Source: Entrophospora sp. SA101 (Eukaryota; Glomeromycota; Glomeromycetes; Entrophosporales; Entrophosporaceae). Taken from it: a stretch of 64,000 bases of DNA. Shown here piece after piece: positions 11,393-21,963 of the stretch; position 1 is the stretch's first letter, and each line of letters opens with the position of its first letter. Under the pieces are notes generated by a model that saw nothing but the letters and a program-made list of their open reading frames with translations, had not been told where the DNA came from and ran no database searches. Made by a program: the position numbers and the translations under genes. Location of the stretch: NCBI GenBank assembly GCA_958430865.1, contig CAUDNR010001558.1, forward strand, positions 23,784 to 87,783. The letters run 5' to 3'.

Positions 11393-12973
11393 TTAAAATC
11401 TAAATCTTTTTTTGTAACTATTAAAGTGTTCATGATCATAACAGCAATAGGTGTCATTATTAACACTGTTACGCATGTCTAAATCACAAAAATCTATTAG
11501 CCTTTCATGAAACTTTATATCATCTACGGTAAGATCCACAAATTGTCTATTATGACATATTGCCCTATTAGGATGTTTGACCCTGCTCAATACTGAATTA
11601 ATTATTTCATCTTGATCAATCTTAAAAATAAAACTTTTATCAGTTTTGATACAATAATCATCATCTAGAGATCGTTCCTCAAATTCCAGCAAATTGGATT
11701 GTATCCCCCAACTAACTCTACTGTCTCTTTAAGTTTCATAATAACAACTGTTTGTTTAATGTTGTAGCATTTCTCTTCAATAACTGTCCTTGAAGTTCCA
11801 TCTTCAGAACTGCTAAAAATCGATTCATATTTATTGTTACGTGGCAAGTTTCCTCCTATTTCGTAATCAGTGTCATTTTCATATTCTGCATCAACCCAGC
11901 TAGATATCAAACATTCCATTTCTGGATTTAATAATTTTCCTTTTCTTATTCCGTTTCCTATCCTTGGTCATTTTTGAGACAATAATTTTGGCTGCCAATC
12001 ATTACAAAGATGTTGCTGAAGAAACTCGTCATATAAATCTCTATCAAATATTTTCTTCTATGGATTGATTTTTTTATAAAAATCGTTCGAAGATATTAAG
12101 TTGAACCTTACTAATGGAATAACATCATTCAAAATTTTTTTCATTGAAATCACCTTTGATCCACTCCAAAACGGGGTTTTCAAATGCCTTACTTTGTCCA
12201 ACGTCCCATCGTAAAATATGATCCCAAATTTCAATTTCTTTCAATACCAACAAATCGCTTTCTAATATGGATTTTTTGATGGCTGCAAGGCTATCAGACT
12301 TTAAAACTAACTCGGGATTTTTATCAATTAATAATATTAATAATTCATTACAATGAACTTGCAGTATGCCGAATACTTCTTGACGCTTCGATGAAAATTT
12401 ATGAACATGAATTAGATCATTCTGAATCCATTCTTTGCTTTCCATAATTAAATGATTTTGCAAATCTTTAATCAACTCTTTAAAATTTAATTCGTCACAA
12501 GCTTCCAATAGTTCAAGAATTTCATCTGGATTGAAATTATCAATATTAAAAGTTCCATTGTAAATGTATCTTTAGAAAAAATAATTTTTTTAAACTTTTT
12601 AGATATATTTGGTTTTTTTTATATTAAGAGATAATTTTTTACGTTAAAAGACCTTCAAACACTTTTGGAGAACATTTTTCTTTTCAAGTAAAATGATCCC
12701 ATTTTCAGATTTTTTCATGTGATCATCTAACAATACAGTTTTAAAATACAAAGATCTTGCTTTCAAAATGTTGGAATGAGCTTTGAAAGTTTCAACATTC
12801 TCCTCATCCTCGACTTTGATTTCTACATCATTATCAAATTCATTCAACAAGTTTGTCAAATTGTTTAAAAGTTTGTTAAAATATTTTAATGTTAAAGCGT
12901 CCTTGTTGGATTTGATAAGATTGTTAAAAAAAATATTGATCTTTTCAAAAGATGGATAATTTTTATTAGACAT
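11393..12973 (-). pseudogene. BTB-BACK-TLDc protein, broken
   Basis: Order on the minus strand: a BTB/POZ domain (12973-12640; NLLNEFDNDVEIKVED then TFKAHSNILKARSLYFKTVL), a BACK-type linker (12570-12130; YIYNGTFNIDNFNPDEILEL), and a TLDc domain (11800-11400; EEKCYNIKQTVVIMKLKE, GGYNPICW, SFIFKI). This architecture is a large family in arbuscular mycorrhizal fungi, with BTB parts often recruiting Cul3. An intron at about 12637-12568 joins LLT to YIYNG in the correct phase. Breaks: a one-base shift near 12675 (KKN to SPKVFEGLL), a shift in an A-run near 12135, in-frame TAG and TGA stops at about 12060 and 11970, and another shift near 11695. Four or more lesions make a pseudogene more likely than sequencing error, though the domains are still well recognisable. 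Confidence 0.8.
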
Positions 12974-14460
12974 TTTGAAAAATCAAAAAACGTTAAAAAT
13001 CAAAATTCGCCGATCTTTAAAATGACAGTATCAGGATGGAAATGATTCTCAATGAAGGATTTACGTTATATTTCATTGAAATGCTTTTTAAGAAAAAAAA
13101 CTCGGCAAAAGCTTTAAATGGTCAGGTCACTATTTTACAAGTCTGTCGAACACGATTAATACAAATTATAAATAAAATAAAATAAAATATAAATTAATAA
13201 AATAATATCATCATAATTTTTTTTCTCATTCAAGTATAAATAAGGATATGTAATATATATAAATAAAATTTCTCACACGCTAAAAAAATAAATAGCAGGT
13301 TCTGACATTACTAAACAAAGTCGGACCATTGTGTGGTTCTTAAAGCAGAATGAATATGATTAGAGCAAAGCAGAAAATTCGGTTAGATGGAATAATTACA
13401 TAAAGATTCACTTGATAAATTTAATACTTGGCCAAATGTTTACTCTTTCAGCTGATATTCTCTCTTGACGCCATCGTCGTTTATCTTCTTTAACTTGATC
13501 TCGACAAGGTTTTCAAATAGGCTGTGTATACATTAGAAAAGAAGTTACGCCTATTCTATCAATGATGATAATAGAAATTTTAATATGCAGATCTCAGGAT
13601 ATTCAAAATGCTTTTAATAGTAGTTTTTTTATTTACAAGTCATAAAATTAAATATATATTAATATATATCAGTCAGACGACATTTATGCAACATGTCGAT
13701 TTTTACTATATATTAAAAATTGAAGGAACTTTTTCATTCGTCACCTAGTACACCCACATGGAGTTTTAACCAGAAATGCAATATTTTTGTACATGCATTC
13801 TTTGAAACTTATTTTATTTCCTTGCAAAAAAAAACAGAAAAGAATTCTTGTTGAAAGTTATGCCTTCAATTCTTAATCATGTCACAACAAATTATTTGAA
13901 TTTGTAATTTCAATAAAACATAAACAAGAAGCCACCATTTGGTTTTTAGAAATAGTATTACATCATTGTGTTGGTGAGGCATGGACAATGGAAACAAGGT
14001 CAACTTCTATGATCCACATCTCAAATGTATAATTCCTTAGTAAATAATACAATTCTTTACTAATAAGCTTTGTTTCTAAGGTTGGAATAGCTGATGGTAA
14101 ATTATTGGAAGAGTTCTTTATCAATAGAAAAATTCACATATTTTTTACTTGTAAAAGAAAATGCATGATTATGTATATATCTTTTAATTCAACTAGAATA
14201 GTGAATTTTAGAATAACTATTATTACCATATAAAAAATCAACCTTATGGATGGATATATTTATGTCTAAGAAAACTAAAAGGTAATTATAATGGTTTAAA
14301 ATGACTCTTACATTAATAAATGAATATATTTAATATTGTATTTAATACAATTCAGTAAATAATTATATCGTTTTTTATTATATGAGTCAAATATGAAGTA
14401 CAAGAATATACAACAATAATTCAGCAAACACACATAATCATAAATCAGAGCAGAATGTCA
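12974..14460. other. spacer with one possible terminal exon
   Basis: AT-rich. On the minus strand 13509-13408 reads CRDQVKEDKRRWRQERISAE and ends KFIK before TGA. The composition is unusually basic and coding-like, but no acceptor or upstream exon could be matched and the family is not recognised. Nothing else stands out. Confidence 0.35.
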
Positions 14461-14469
14461 TCCTAATAG

Positions 14470-14880
14470 TGGTATTTTCATTCCAATTGGTTCAGTATTT
14501 TATTAATTAATCAAAATTTAAAAAATCAAATTAACATGAGCAGTTGATGGTTTAAATTGTTGGTGATCTTTAAAGTCTACATAATAACAATATGTAATTT
14601 TTCAGTATAATGGATGATGGAACTTCAGCTTTCTAATGAATATAGGATTGTCAATTTATTCCAAAAATTGGAATTTTAACAGCAAATATTAATTTATCAA
14701 TTATAAGTGTAAATTGGTTGATATTTTTTTAAGTTATAAACAAACAACAATATGCAATTTTTTATTATGTTAAATGGTGAGTCTTTGGCTTCCTAGTGAG
14801 TGTAAGATCATTCATTCAATTTGGTCAAATATTTGGTTATAAAATTTTTAATTTTAATGATTAATGAAAAAAAAAATTTT
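14470..14880. repeat. diverged tandem repeat, about 170-bp unit
   Basis: Two to three degenerate units share the series AACAATATG-AATTTTT, then TATAATGGATGATGG or TATGTTAAATGGTGAG, then CTTC/CTTCCTA and TGTAAG/TATAGG, offset by about 160-170 bp. No coding frame is conserved between copies. Confidence 0.5.
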
Positions 14881-16543
14881 TTTTTCATTTATTGTTTAAA
14901 TATTTATATATGGAAAAATTAAGAGGACAGAAGCTACAAACTGATATAATTCAATTCAATTTACATCTATTAATAAAAATTTATTATATATAGAAAGATT
15001 ATCTAAAGATCTATTTAAATTACATGATTAATGAACATACAATAAAGTTAGAGATTACTGGTATGATAATATGAAAAGAAAAAAAAAATAAATTATAATG
15101 TTAACATAAGACTCAGTGAGATCACAAACTTTTTCTTCTTTTCTTTAGTGGTACATTGTTCAGCCATATAATCATTTAAAATAATTTATTCATATCTATG
15201 TAATTAATTTTTAACATGTAACAAATGATCAATTAAATATTGACAAAAAAAAAATCTAATATTGAATATATTAATTAAATTTATTTAATATAATTTTTGA
15301 TACCTAATAATAATATTTAATAGTTTTCTTTTTGTTATCTGTTCATTCAATTTTGAGATTATCTTGTTTTTCTTATTTTTGTCATTAATTCATACTATCT
15401 TAAAAATTCTTCACAGTAAAAACAAATAAACAAAAGTTCTAAATTTAAAGATTATTATCATCTATATTAATAATTAATAATTTATTAAATTGAGAATATT
15501 CATCAATATATTAAAATAATTTTTTTTTGTGACCTTTTGAGTAGAAACTCCAATTAAAAGATTGTGCCTTCATATATTGTCTAATCATTATTAATATACT
15601 GTAACAAAAGTTAGAAAACAATAATGCGAAAAAAAATTGTTGAAAGGTTCTTATAATAAATAACCTATAAAACCTTTTTTTGCTTTTAATCTCTTCTTTC
15701 TCCAATAAACCCGTATAAACCATATATTTTCTGAAAGCTCTCGATGTACTCTGTCTTATCATGCTAAAACGATCTCAATAGAGCTGATTTCCGAAAAGAA
15801 TTAAGCATCCGAAGTCAAAAGCCATAGGTTTCTTTGAGAGGCTGTTACTCCATAAATGGAAGAGCTACAGTCGTCCGACTAATAGGGAAAATTATTTTCA
15901 CTCGATGATGAAAAAAAAAATTCAATATTTTATTGTTGTTAGATGACTTTAAATCCTCTGTGAGGCACTTGCACGCTTGATGCTCTGTGAGCTCCCTTGC
16001 ACGCTTGTGGATTTCCTTTTAAATTAGAATTTCTTTGATTTTCTTGAATCCCTTTCTCTTTTGCTTTTTCGTTATTATTTTCAATTTTCTTTTTTACTTG
16101 TAAATCAGCATAATTGAATGATTGTCTATGTTAGATTTGGAATTTTTTCTGTTATACTTGATACACTTAAGGTTCTGTGTATTTCGTTATACTTGATAAG
16201 CTAATAACTTTTTTAATTTTTACCTTTATTCAAAATTCCAACGTGCATCAAATGACCTTTCGACTTTATGGGGAGGTATAATTAAAGACAAAAACGTGTT
16301 GCGTTTTGGGGTGTGGTGAAAAGATATATTGATGATTTAAATATTTATAAAATCCCAGGTACTTTTTAATCAAAGCCAGATGAAATATTAAAGTTCTTGA
16401 CAAGCATTTATTAAAATGTATTTTAGTTTCGGATTCTGTTCATGAGATGACTTCTCCTTCTTCACTCCTTTCTTCTGCTACTATAAGATATTCAACATCA
16501 ACAAATTCATCTAGATAAACAACTTCACCAAGATCAAGAAAGG
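14881..16543. other. spacer
   Basis: No gene is recognised. A short direct repeat lies at about 15957-16012, where CTCTGTGAG and CTTGCACGCTTG occur twice. The minus frame 15762-15511 (83 codons) has no family signature and looks like chance. Confidence 0.4.
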
Positions 16544-16555
16544 TGGTATCACCCA

Positions 16556-16706
16556 TGGTTGGCAAATTGACTGGTCCATTGAGAACAGATGGATTTTGGA
16601 CTGATCCATCGCCATTAATAAAATACTAAATATGGTTAAAGTATTACACTAATGGACCCAATGGACCACCAATAAACCATCAATGGACCCGCACATTTGT
16701 CAACCC
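16556..16706. mobile_element. 151-bp MITE with perfect 12-bp target duplication
   Basis: The element has imperfect 25-bp terminal inverted repeats (left 16557-16581 GGTTGGCAAATTGACTGGTC..., right 16681-16706; 20 of 25 pairs match). It is flanked on both sides by TGGTATCACCCA (16544-16555 and 16707-16718). A related copy with an internal deletion lies at 54942-55070. A target duplication of 9-12 bp would best suit a Mutator-like superfamily. No coding capacity, so it would depend on a transposase elsewhere. Confidence 0.85.
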
Positions 16707-16934
16707 TGGTATCACCCAAATGATGCAATTTTTCGTGGAATCTCGAATGTAGATGATGTTTTTGAGAAATATTGAATTGTACGTATATTTATTCGTCAAT
16801 TTATCATCTAATGTGTTGTTAATTTTATAATGATTAAATTCAGAATGAAAATGCTGAATTTGGACAATTGGGAAAGTTACTATTGGGATTGAAAAATCAA
16901 TATTAAGCATGTAAAGATTGAAAATTTTGAAAAG

Positions 16935-17160
16935 ATGTCTTTTGATAATCCTTTTCTTCCCTTCATCATTGACCTTGACTGTCCCTGTTCCTTTATTAAT
17001 GAGATTATCACAGAACCCCAGCTTGAACTTGCTGTTGAAGTTGAATTTGAATATTTCAGCGATGCAACCCCAGGGCTATAAGTTAATAATGATACAATTT
17101 GCGAAGATAAAGATTACATTGATAGGTTTATCAACACTTGTAAGTGTTTAGATAGTTTTT
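16935..17160 (+). pseudogene. acidic ORF fragment, unidentified
   Basis: From an ATG the frame reads MSFDNPFLPFIIDLDCPCSF, continues acidic (ELAVEVEFEYFSDATPG), meets TAA at 17079-17081, and resumes with DTICEDKDYIDRFINTCKCL. The composition is coding-like. It may be the N-terminus of a transposon-encoded protein, but no family is recognised. Confidence 0.4.
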
Positions 17161-17199
17161 TTTTTAAATTTTAAAAAAAATAATCATTCAAATTGCAGA

Positions 17200-17432
17200 C
17201 AAAATATCTGGAGACGTCAAAGATATGATCACAAAAGCTGGTCAATTGACATATTCCTTCAGGATGATAATGTACAGCAAATGATACAATTAAATGGAAA
17301 GGTGAACATTCAATTTCATATATTCAGTGGCCTGCACAAAGTCCCGACCTTAATCCCATTGAAAGGAGGGTGGTTCAATTAATGGAGCAACATTCTTATA
17401 TAATGTTATACACCGTATATTACACTTAACAG
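17200..17432 (+). pseudogene. Tc1/mariner (DDE_3) transposase fragment
   Basis: One frame reads FLQDDNVQ, matching the Tc1/mariner F-x-Q-D-N catalytic block. After a shift, another frame reads IQWPAQSPDLNPIERRVVQL, a diagnostic match to the W-P-A-Q-S-P-D-L-N-P-I-E block. The N-terminal HTH and first catalytic Asp were not found. A broken relic. Confidence 0.85.
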
Positions 17433-18110
17433 TTGAAGATGAAAAGCTCATGAAATTATACTGGTTTGTAATTTTGGGCTTTTGATTAAAAGTATTTGGC
17501 AAATCTACATTTTGTAGGATATGAGGCTGTTTGTTTTGCCAAAAATAATTCTTTTTTTTTGTAAAGCAGTTAATGATGTTCTTTTATTTAAAGACATTAT
17601 TGAATTTATTTTTAATTGATTTGTTAACTATAACGCAAAATTAAATAGATAACCAATGGCATGTGATATATGATCATCAGAAAAAATATTATTATTTACT
17701 GTATTTGAAAAGTGAAAAAAACCAAATAAATAGCTTTTCCCCTTTAATTATCATCATAATACCAAGAAAATTCTTCTGATGAAATCCATCTAATTTTATA
17801 TTTTAAATATCCAAATTTTGATATTTCTCTAATAAATTTCTTAATATTAATAGACTCACCAAAATTGAAAAATTTTCACCAAGGGTTTAGGTCCTTTCTA
17901 GTGTACAGTGCGGATCATCTATACTCAAAAATTTTCGAAATATTATTATGATGTCAAATTTTCTTTAATTCGAGAGTTGTGCTCAGAAATGCAACAATAA
18001 TTTCCCGTGTTACAATATTTTAATTCTTGCGACTTGTAGATCTCTGTACAACTGTAGCTGATAAAAGTTTTTTTGTCATTTGATTAAACAAACATTTATA
18101 TAAAGTAAAA
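17433..18110. other. spacer and SNRPG upstream region
   Basis: No gene seen. The last 100-200 bases upstream of 18111 should include the SNRPG promoter; no clear TATA element distinguishes itself in such AT-rich DNA. Confidence 0.4.
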
Positions 18111-18504
18111 ATGTCAAAAGCATCACAACCAGAACTTAAAAAGTATATAAATATATATAAATTATATATATGACGTATTTTTTTCCTCTTCATTAAAATT
18201 CAATTCAATTATTTTAGATATATGGAAAAACGCTTATTTATCCAGCTTAATGGAGGACGCAAAGTAACAGGTATTCTTCGTGGGTATGATCCTTTTATGA
18301 ATTTAGTATTGGATAATACAGTTGAAGAAGTATCAGCAACAGAAAAACATAATATTGGAATGGTGGTAAGTATTATATATGCATGTGTGATGTGCGTTTA
18401 AGGTGTGTGTATATATATATCACATATATTGAATAAATTATATGATTTAATAGGTCATTCGTGGTAATTCGGTAGTGATAATGGAGGCGCTGGAAAAGAT
18501 TTGA
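18111..18504 (+). CDS. SNRPG: small nuclear ribonucleoprotein G (SmG)
   Basis: Three exons (18111-18142, 18218-18365, 18454-18504) encode 76 aa, the usual length of SmG. It is one of seven Sm proteins that form the ring around U1, U2, U4 and U5 snRNA in the spliceosome. Sm1 motif: LFIQLNGGRKVTGILRGYDP with FMNLVLDNTVEE. Sm2 motif: IGMVVIRGNSVVIMEALEKI. SmG-specific features are the short N-terminus (SKASQPELKKYMEK) and the VVIRGNSV strand. All introns are GT-AG and the frame is clean. The gene converges with TIF34, whose stop lies only 97 bp beyond. Confidence 0.97.
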
Positions 18505-18601
18505 TTAATGTGATGATGATTAAACAAAAACCAAGGAATAAAACAGGGACAATAAATAAAATTTAAAGTTTTTAATTTTTAAATTATTTTATTTTTGATA
18601 T

Positions 18602-19955
18602 TTATAATTCTGGATATTTAAATTTGAAATATTCCTCGTCAAAATGATGTACACGAACATAACCATCTTCACCGCCTGATGAAAAACTTTTCCCATCTGG
18701 ATGTACAGCAATAGTATTAATAGGTCCAAAATGACCTTTCACCCTTCCAACTTCTTCTTCTAGAATTTTATGCCAAAATCTACACTCGAATTTTCCTTGC
18801 CTCAAGGTGGTTGTAGTAACTTGCATGGCATCTTGTCCACCACCAAGAATAACAAATTCTTGAACAGGTGTTATTGCTGCAGAGTTAAGCGGTACATCGG
18901 TGGAATATTTTTTTAAAGGACTTAGTGTATTTGATTCAAAAATTTGTGCTGATTTGTCTTTGGATGATGTGATGAAATAAGTGCGATCATTTGACATCTG
19001 AAGATCGGTTATTTCGGCTGTGTGTGGATGAACTGTTTTTAATTGTTCGCCAGTCTGATTAAATAAACATTTCCAATTTTATAAATCTAAATATAAAATC
19101 AAACCCCATAAAAAATAAAAAAATAGCAATACCACTCGCTACATTAACAACAACTAACCTTCCAATCATATTGAGAAACGGCACCATTTTCATGACCAGT
19201 TATTATATATCTATTAAGATATCCCCAAGTTGCCGCCATTGCCTTTGATCCTTCAGGATTTATGATTTTAATTGGTTCGTCAGATTCTATTATTATTGGA
19301 AAAAAGAAAAGTTAAACAATTAATTAATTTGATGAATTGTTAAATTTCTAAAATTTTTATCAAGCATTTAATTTACGTTTTGCTTCAACATCATTAACAA
19401 TTGGTAAAATTACAATCGATCCAGAATATCCCATTCTTTGTTCAGTTATAGCAAGTGCCATAGCATCATCTTCTGAAAACGCTACACATTTAACAGCTGT
19501 TTTAAATTCCCATGTATGTAAACATTTTCCAGTTTGAACGTCCCAAAGTTTTGCAGTGTTATCTGCTGATCCTGTTAAAAGAAGTGTATTGGTAGCTATT
19601 CGAAAAAAAATCAATGATATTAAGTCATAACATATAATTTTTATTTTTAAAAAATCATAGTTATTCTTCAAAAATTTCCCCGGAAAAAAAGATACAATTA
19701 ACGTCAACAGACCAAATTGCACCAACGTGACCGTTATAAGTTCCTAACCGTTCGCCATTATGAGAAAACCATGCATTAACAACATGATCTTTGGATACGC
19801 TGAACAATAAATCACCTTCTTTGTTATATTTTATTTGAGTAAGAGAACGAGTGTGTCCTTGTAGTAATATTGGTCTCTAAAAACAAAAAAAAAAATTTGA
19901 TTTTAATATAATAATATTTAGAATGAACTATATATATATATTGAATTTTTACCAT
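18602..19955 (-). CDS. TIF34: translation initiation factor eIF3 subunit i (TIF34)
   Basis: Five exons on the minus strand (19955-19953, 19876-19696, 19595-19377, 19286-19159, 19054-18602) encode 327 aa, normal for eIF3i. This is a seven-blade WD40 protein that binds eIF3b and eIF3g in the 43S pre-initiation complex. Landmarks: [18 protein letters not shown] and [19 protein letters not shown] (blade 1), [19 protein letters not shown] (blade 2), [19 protein letters not shown] (blade 4), [20 protein letters not shown] (blade 5), [19 protein letters not shown] (blade 6), [19 protein letters not shown] with [17 protein letters not shown] (blade 7). The sequence is closest in feel to yeast TIF34. 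Oddity: the first coding exon is only the ATG, with a donor directly after it. The gene is divergent from RPS11 across 133 bp. Confidence 0.96.
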
Positions 19956-20088
19956 TGTAATTTATTATTTTTGAAAAATCTAAAAAAATTTGCACGTACA
20001 ACCAACCAGTGATTGATTATGTTAATTTTGAAAAAAAAATTTTTTATTTATCTTTTTTTCAAGATTTATTATTTAAAACGTTTAAAAA
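19956..20088. promoter_or_regulatory. bidirectional promoter interval, TIF34/RPS11
   Basis: Only 133 bp separate the ATG codons of two divergent translation genes, so both promoters and both 5' UTRs must share or overlap here. The interval is almost pure A/T with T-runs, apart from GCACGTACAACC around 19990-20005. Co-regulation of the pair is an inference from geometry. Confidence 0.6.
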
Positions 20089-20938
20089 ATGTCTGCTGAA
20101 CAGGTTTAAAAAATAAAATTTATATTTATTCGCTTTTAAAAACCAGTCAATCTTTTAGGCGAAGCAATTAAAATCAATTTTTTATAACTGACAGGTTGAA
20201 AAAGCATATCAAAAACAAGGAATCTTTCAAAATTCAAAAATCACGACCAAAAAAGGCAAGAAAAAGAGCGGTAGATGGTATAAAGATGTTGGATTAGGCA
20301 TTAAAACTCCAAAAGAAGCCATCGAAGGAACTTATATAGATAAGAAATGTCCTTGGACAGGAATGGTTTCTATTCGTGGTAGAATCTTGTCAGGAGTTGT
20401 TGTGTCTGCAAAAATGAAGAGAACCATTATTGTTCGTAGGGAGTATCTTCATTACATTACAAAGTATAACCGTTATGAAAAACGGCATAAAAATGTGGCA
20501 GCTCATTTGTCACCTGCATTTATTGGTGTTCAAGTAAGTGGTTTTATTTGAATACCTGAATTTTGAAATTTTGAAATTTTGATCGTTGAGATTTATCATA
20601 ATTCCCCCCACTACTTTAAATTTAGTCTGGGGATACGGTCACTGTTGGTCAATGCCGGTATGTAATAATAATCCCTTTTGATTTATATATATGTGTTTCT
20701 TTGATGTTTAGACTCTTTATTAAATCAAACAAATCCCGATCTCAATCTCTTCAATTATTATTATTCAATATTAGTCCTCTTTCCAAGACTGTTCGCTTTA
20801 ATGTTCTCAAGGTTCAAAAGCAAGTACAGAAAGGTTCCAAGAAATTTTCAAAGTATGTGTATAAATATATTGATTAGTATTGATTTTTTTTTTTAAAAAA
20901 AACCACTTTTCTAATTCTTTTTTTTTAATAGGTTTTAA
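20089..20938 (+). CDS. RPS11: 40S ribosomal protein S11 (uS17)
   Basis: Five exons (20089-20103, 20195-20533, 20626-20657, 20775-20852, 20932-20938) encode 156 aa, the typical eukaryotic S11 length. S11 is a small-subunit rRNA-binding protein. Recognisable blocks are [101 protein letters not shown] and the C-terminal KKFSKF. The S17/OB-fold core lies at residues about 70-145. The first exon carries five codons. The last exon is seven nucleotides and carries only the final K-F-stop, easy to miss in automatic annotation. No disruption. Confidence 0.97.
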
Positions 20939-21610
20939 AATAAAGATATAAATTAATTATTTTCAATACAAATGTAATTTCTTTTCAATTAAATTAAAAA
21001 AAAACTTGATTATATAACTATATATTATTTTTAACAACTAGATGAATAGAACGATGTCAAATCATTCGAATTAGAATAGCTATCCGAATGATATTTATTT
21101 ATATAATAGATAGGTTGTTGCAACATGTCGATTGGTATCGATTTATGGCGTCATTCAGTAAAATAATTGACATCAATTTCAAAATCGGATACCTTTTGGT
21201 TTACTAATGATTAAAATATTCTCATTTAGCAATAAATCGATCCTTTTTTCGATCGATTTGCTATAGTGAATACCCGATTGAGCTCCATTTAATTAATCGG
21301 ATATCATTCAGATAATTAGTTATTTAAAATCAATCAGCATTCAGGCTAGTATTAAACCACAGAATTATATGTATATCCAATTGCTTTTATTTTAAATTAT
21401 AAATGTGAATCGATTTATTTTTCAAATAATAATAACCCAATGTAAAATGATTTTAAAAATTTAAAATAACCAAATTCTAGCTTTCAGAACGCTCTTCTTT
21501 TATCTCACACAGTTTCAAAATGATTGATTTCCTTTATCTCACTTTGACGGCTATTTGAGGACACCGCACAATTGTAAATGAAATGGTATTCCGCAGCAAA
21601 ACCCAATTAT
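20939..21610. other. spacer with short palindromes
   Basis: No gene. Around 21225-21265 CGATC/GATCG palindromes occur. The phrase GCAACATGTCGATT at about 21120 is also found near 13688 in the other gene-poor region, so this may be part of a dispersed repeat. Confidence 0.4.
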
Positions 21611-21640
21611 ATTTGTCCATTTTGAAAGCTATGGACAAAT
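21611..21640. repeat. perfect 10-bp hairpin
   Basis: ATTTGTCCAT (21611-21620) is the exact reverse complement of ATGGACAAAT (21631-21640), with a 10-base loop. It sits immediately outside the foldback MITE and may be the outer part of an older nested element. Confidence 0.7.
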
Positions 21641-21652
21641 TTTTAATGCATA

Positions 21653-21783
21653 CAGTTGGCGCTCGAAATAGTAAAGTTTTGGCTAGTACAAATTTGAAGA
21701 CTATCTTCAGAAAAATTGAATATTAACGCAGATAGTTTCCAAATTTGTACTAGCCAAAACTTCGCTATATCGAGCGCCGACTG
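21653..21783. mobile_element. foldback MITE, TA target (Tc1/mariner-pogo type)
   Basis: The element is almost entirely two long inverted repeats of about 54 bp. The left begins CAGTTGGCGCTCGAAATAG, the right ends CGAGCGCCGACTG, and TTTTGGCTAGTACAAATTTG is shared exactly. They enclose a spacer of about 23 bp. It is flanked by TA on both sides (21651-21652, 21784-21785), the target used by Tc1/mariner and pogo elements. Transcribed, it would form a strong hairpin. No ORF. Confidence 0.88.
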
Positions 21784-21963
21784 TATGCATTAAAAAAAAA
21801 GTTTGATAGTGTTATTATTTAATAATTGGTTCAGGCAATATGTACTCTAAGTGTCTAATAATTTTTTTATTGTTAAAGTCGAATAATAATAAATGAATTT
21901 TTTATTTTAATTAAAAAGAAAAATTCATTCCTTAAAGCTTAATTAATTCATAAATGTATTTAT

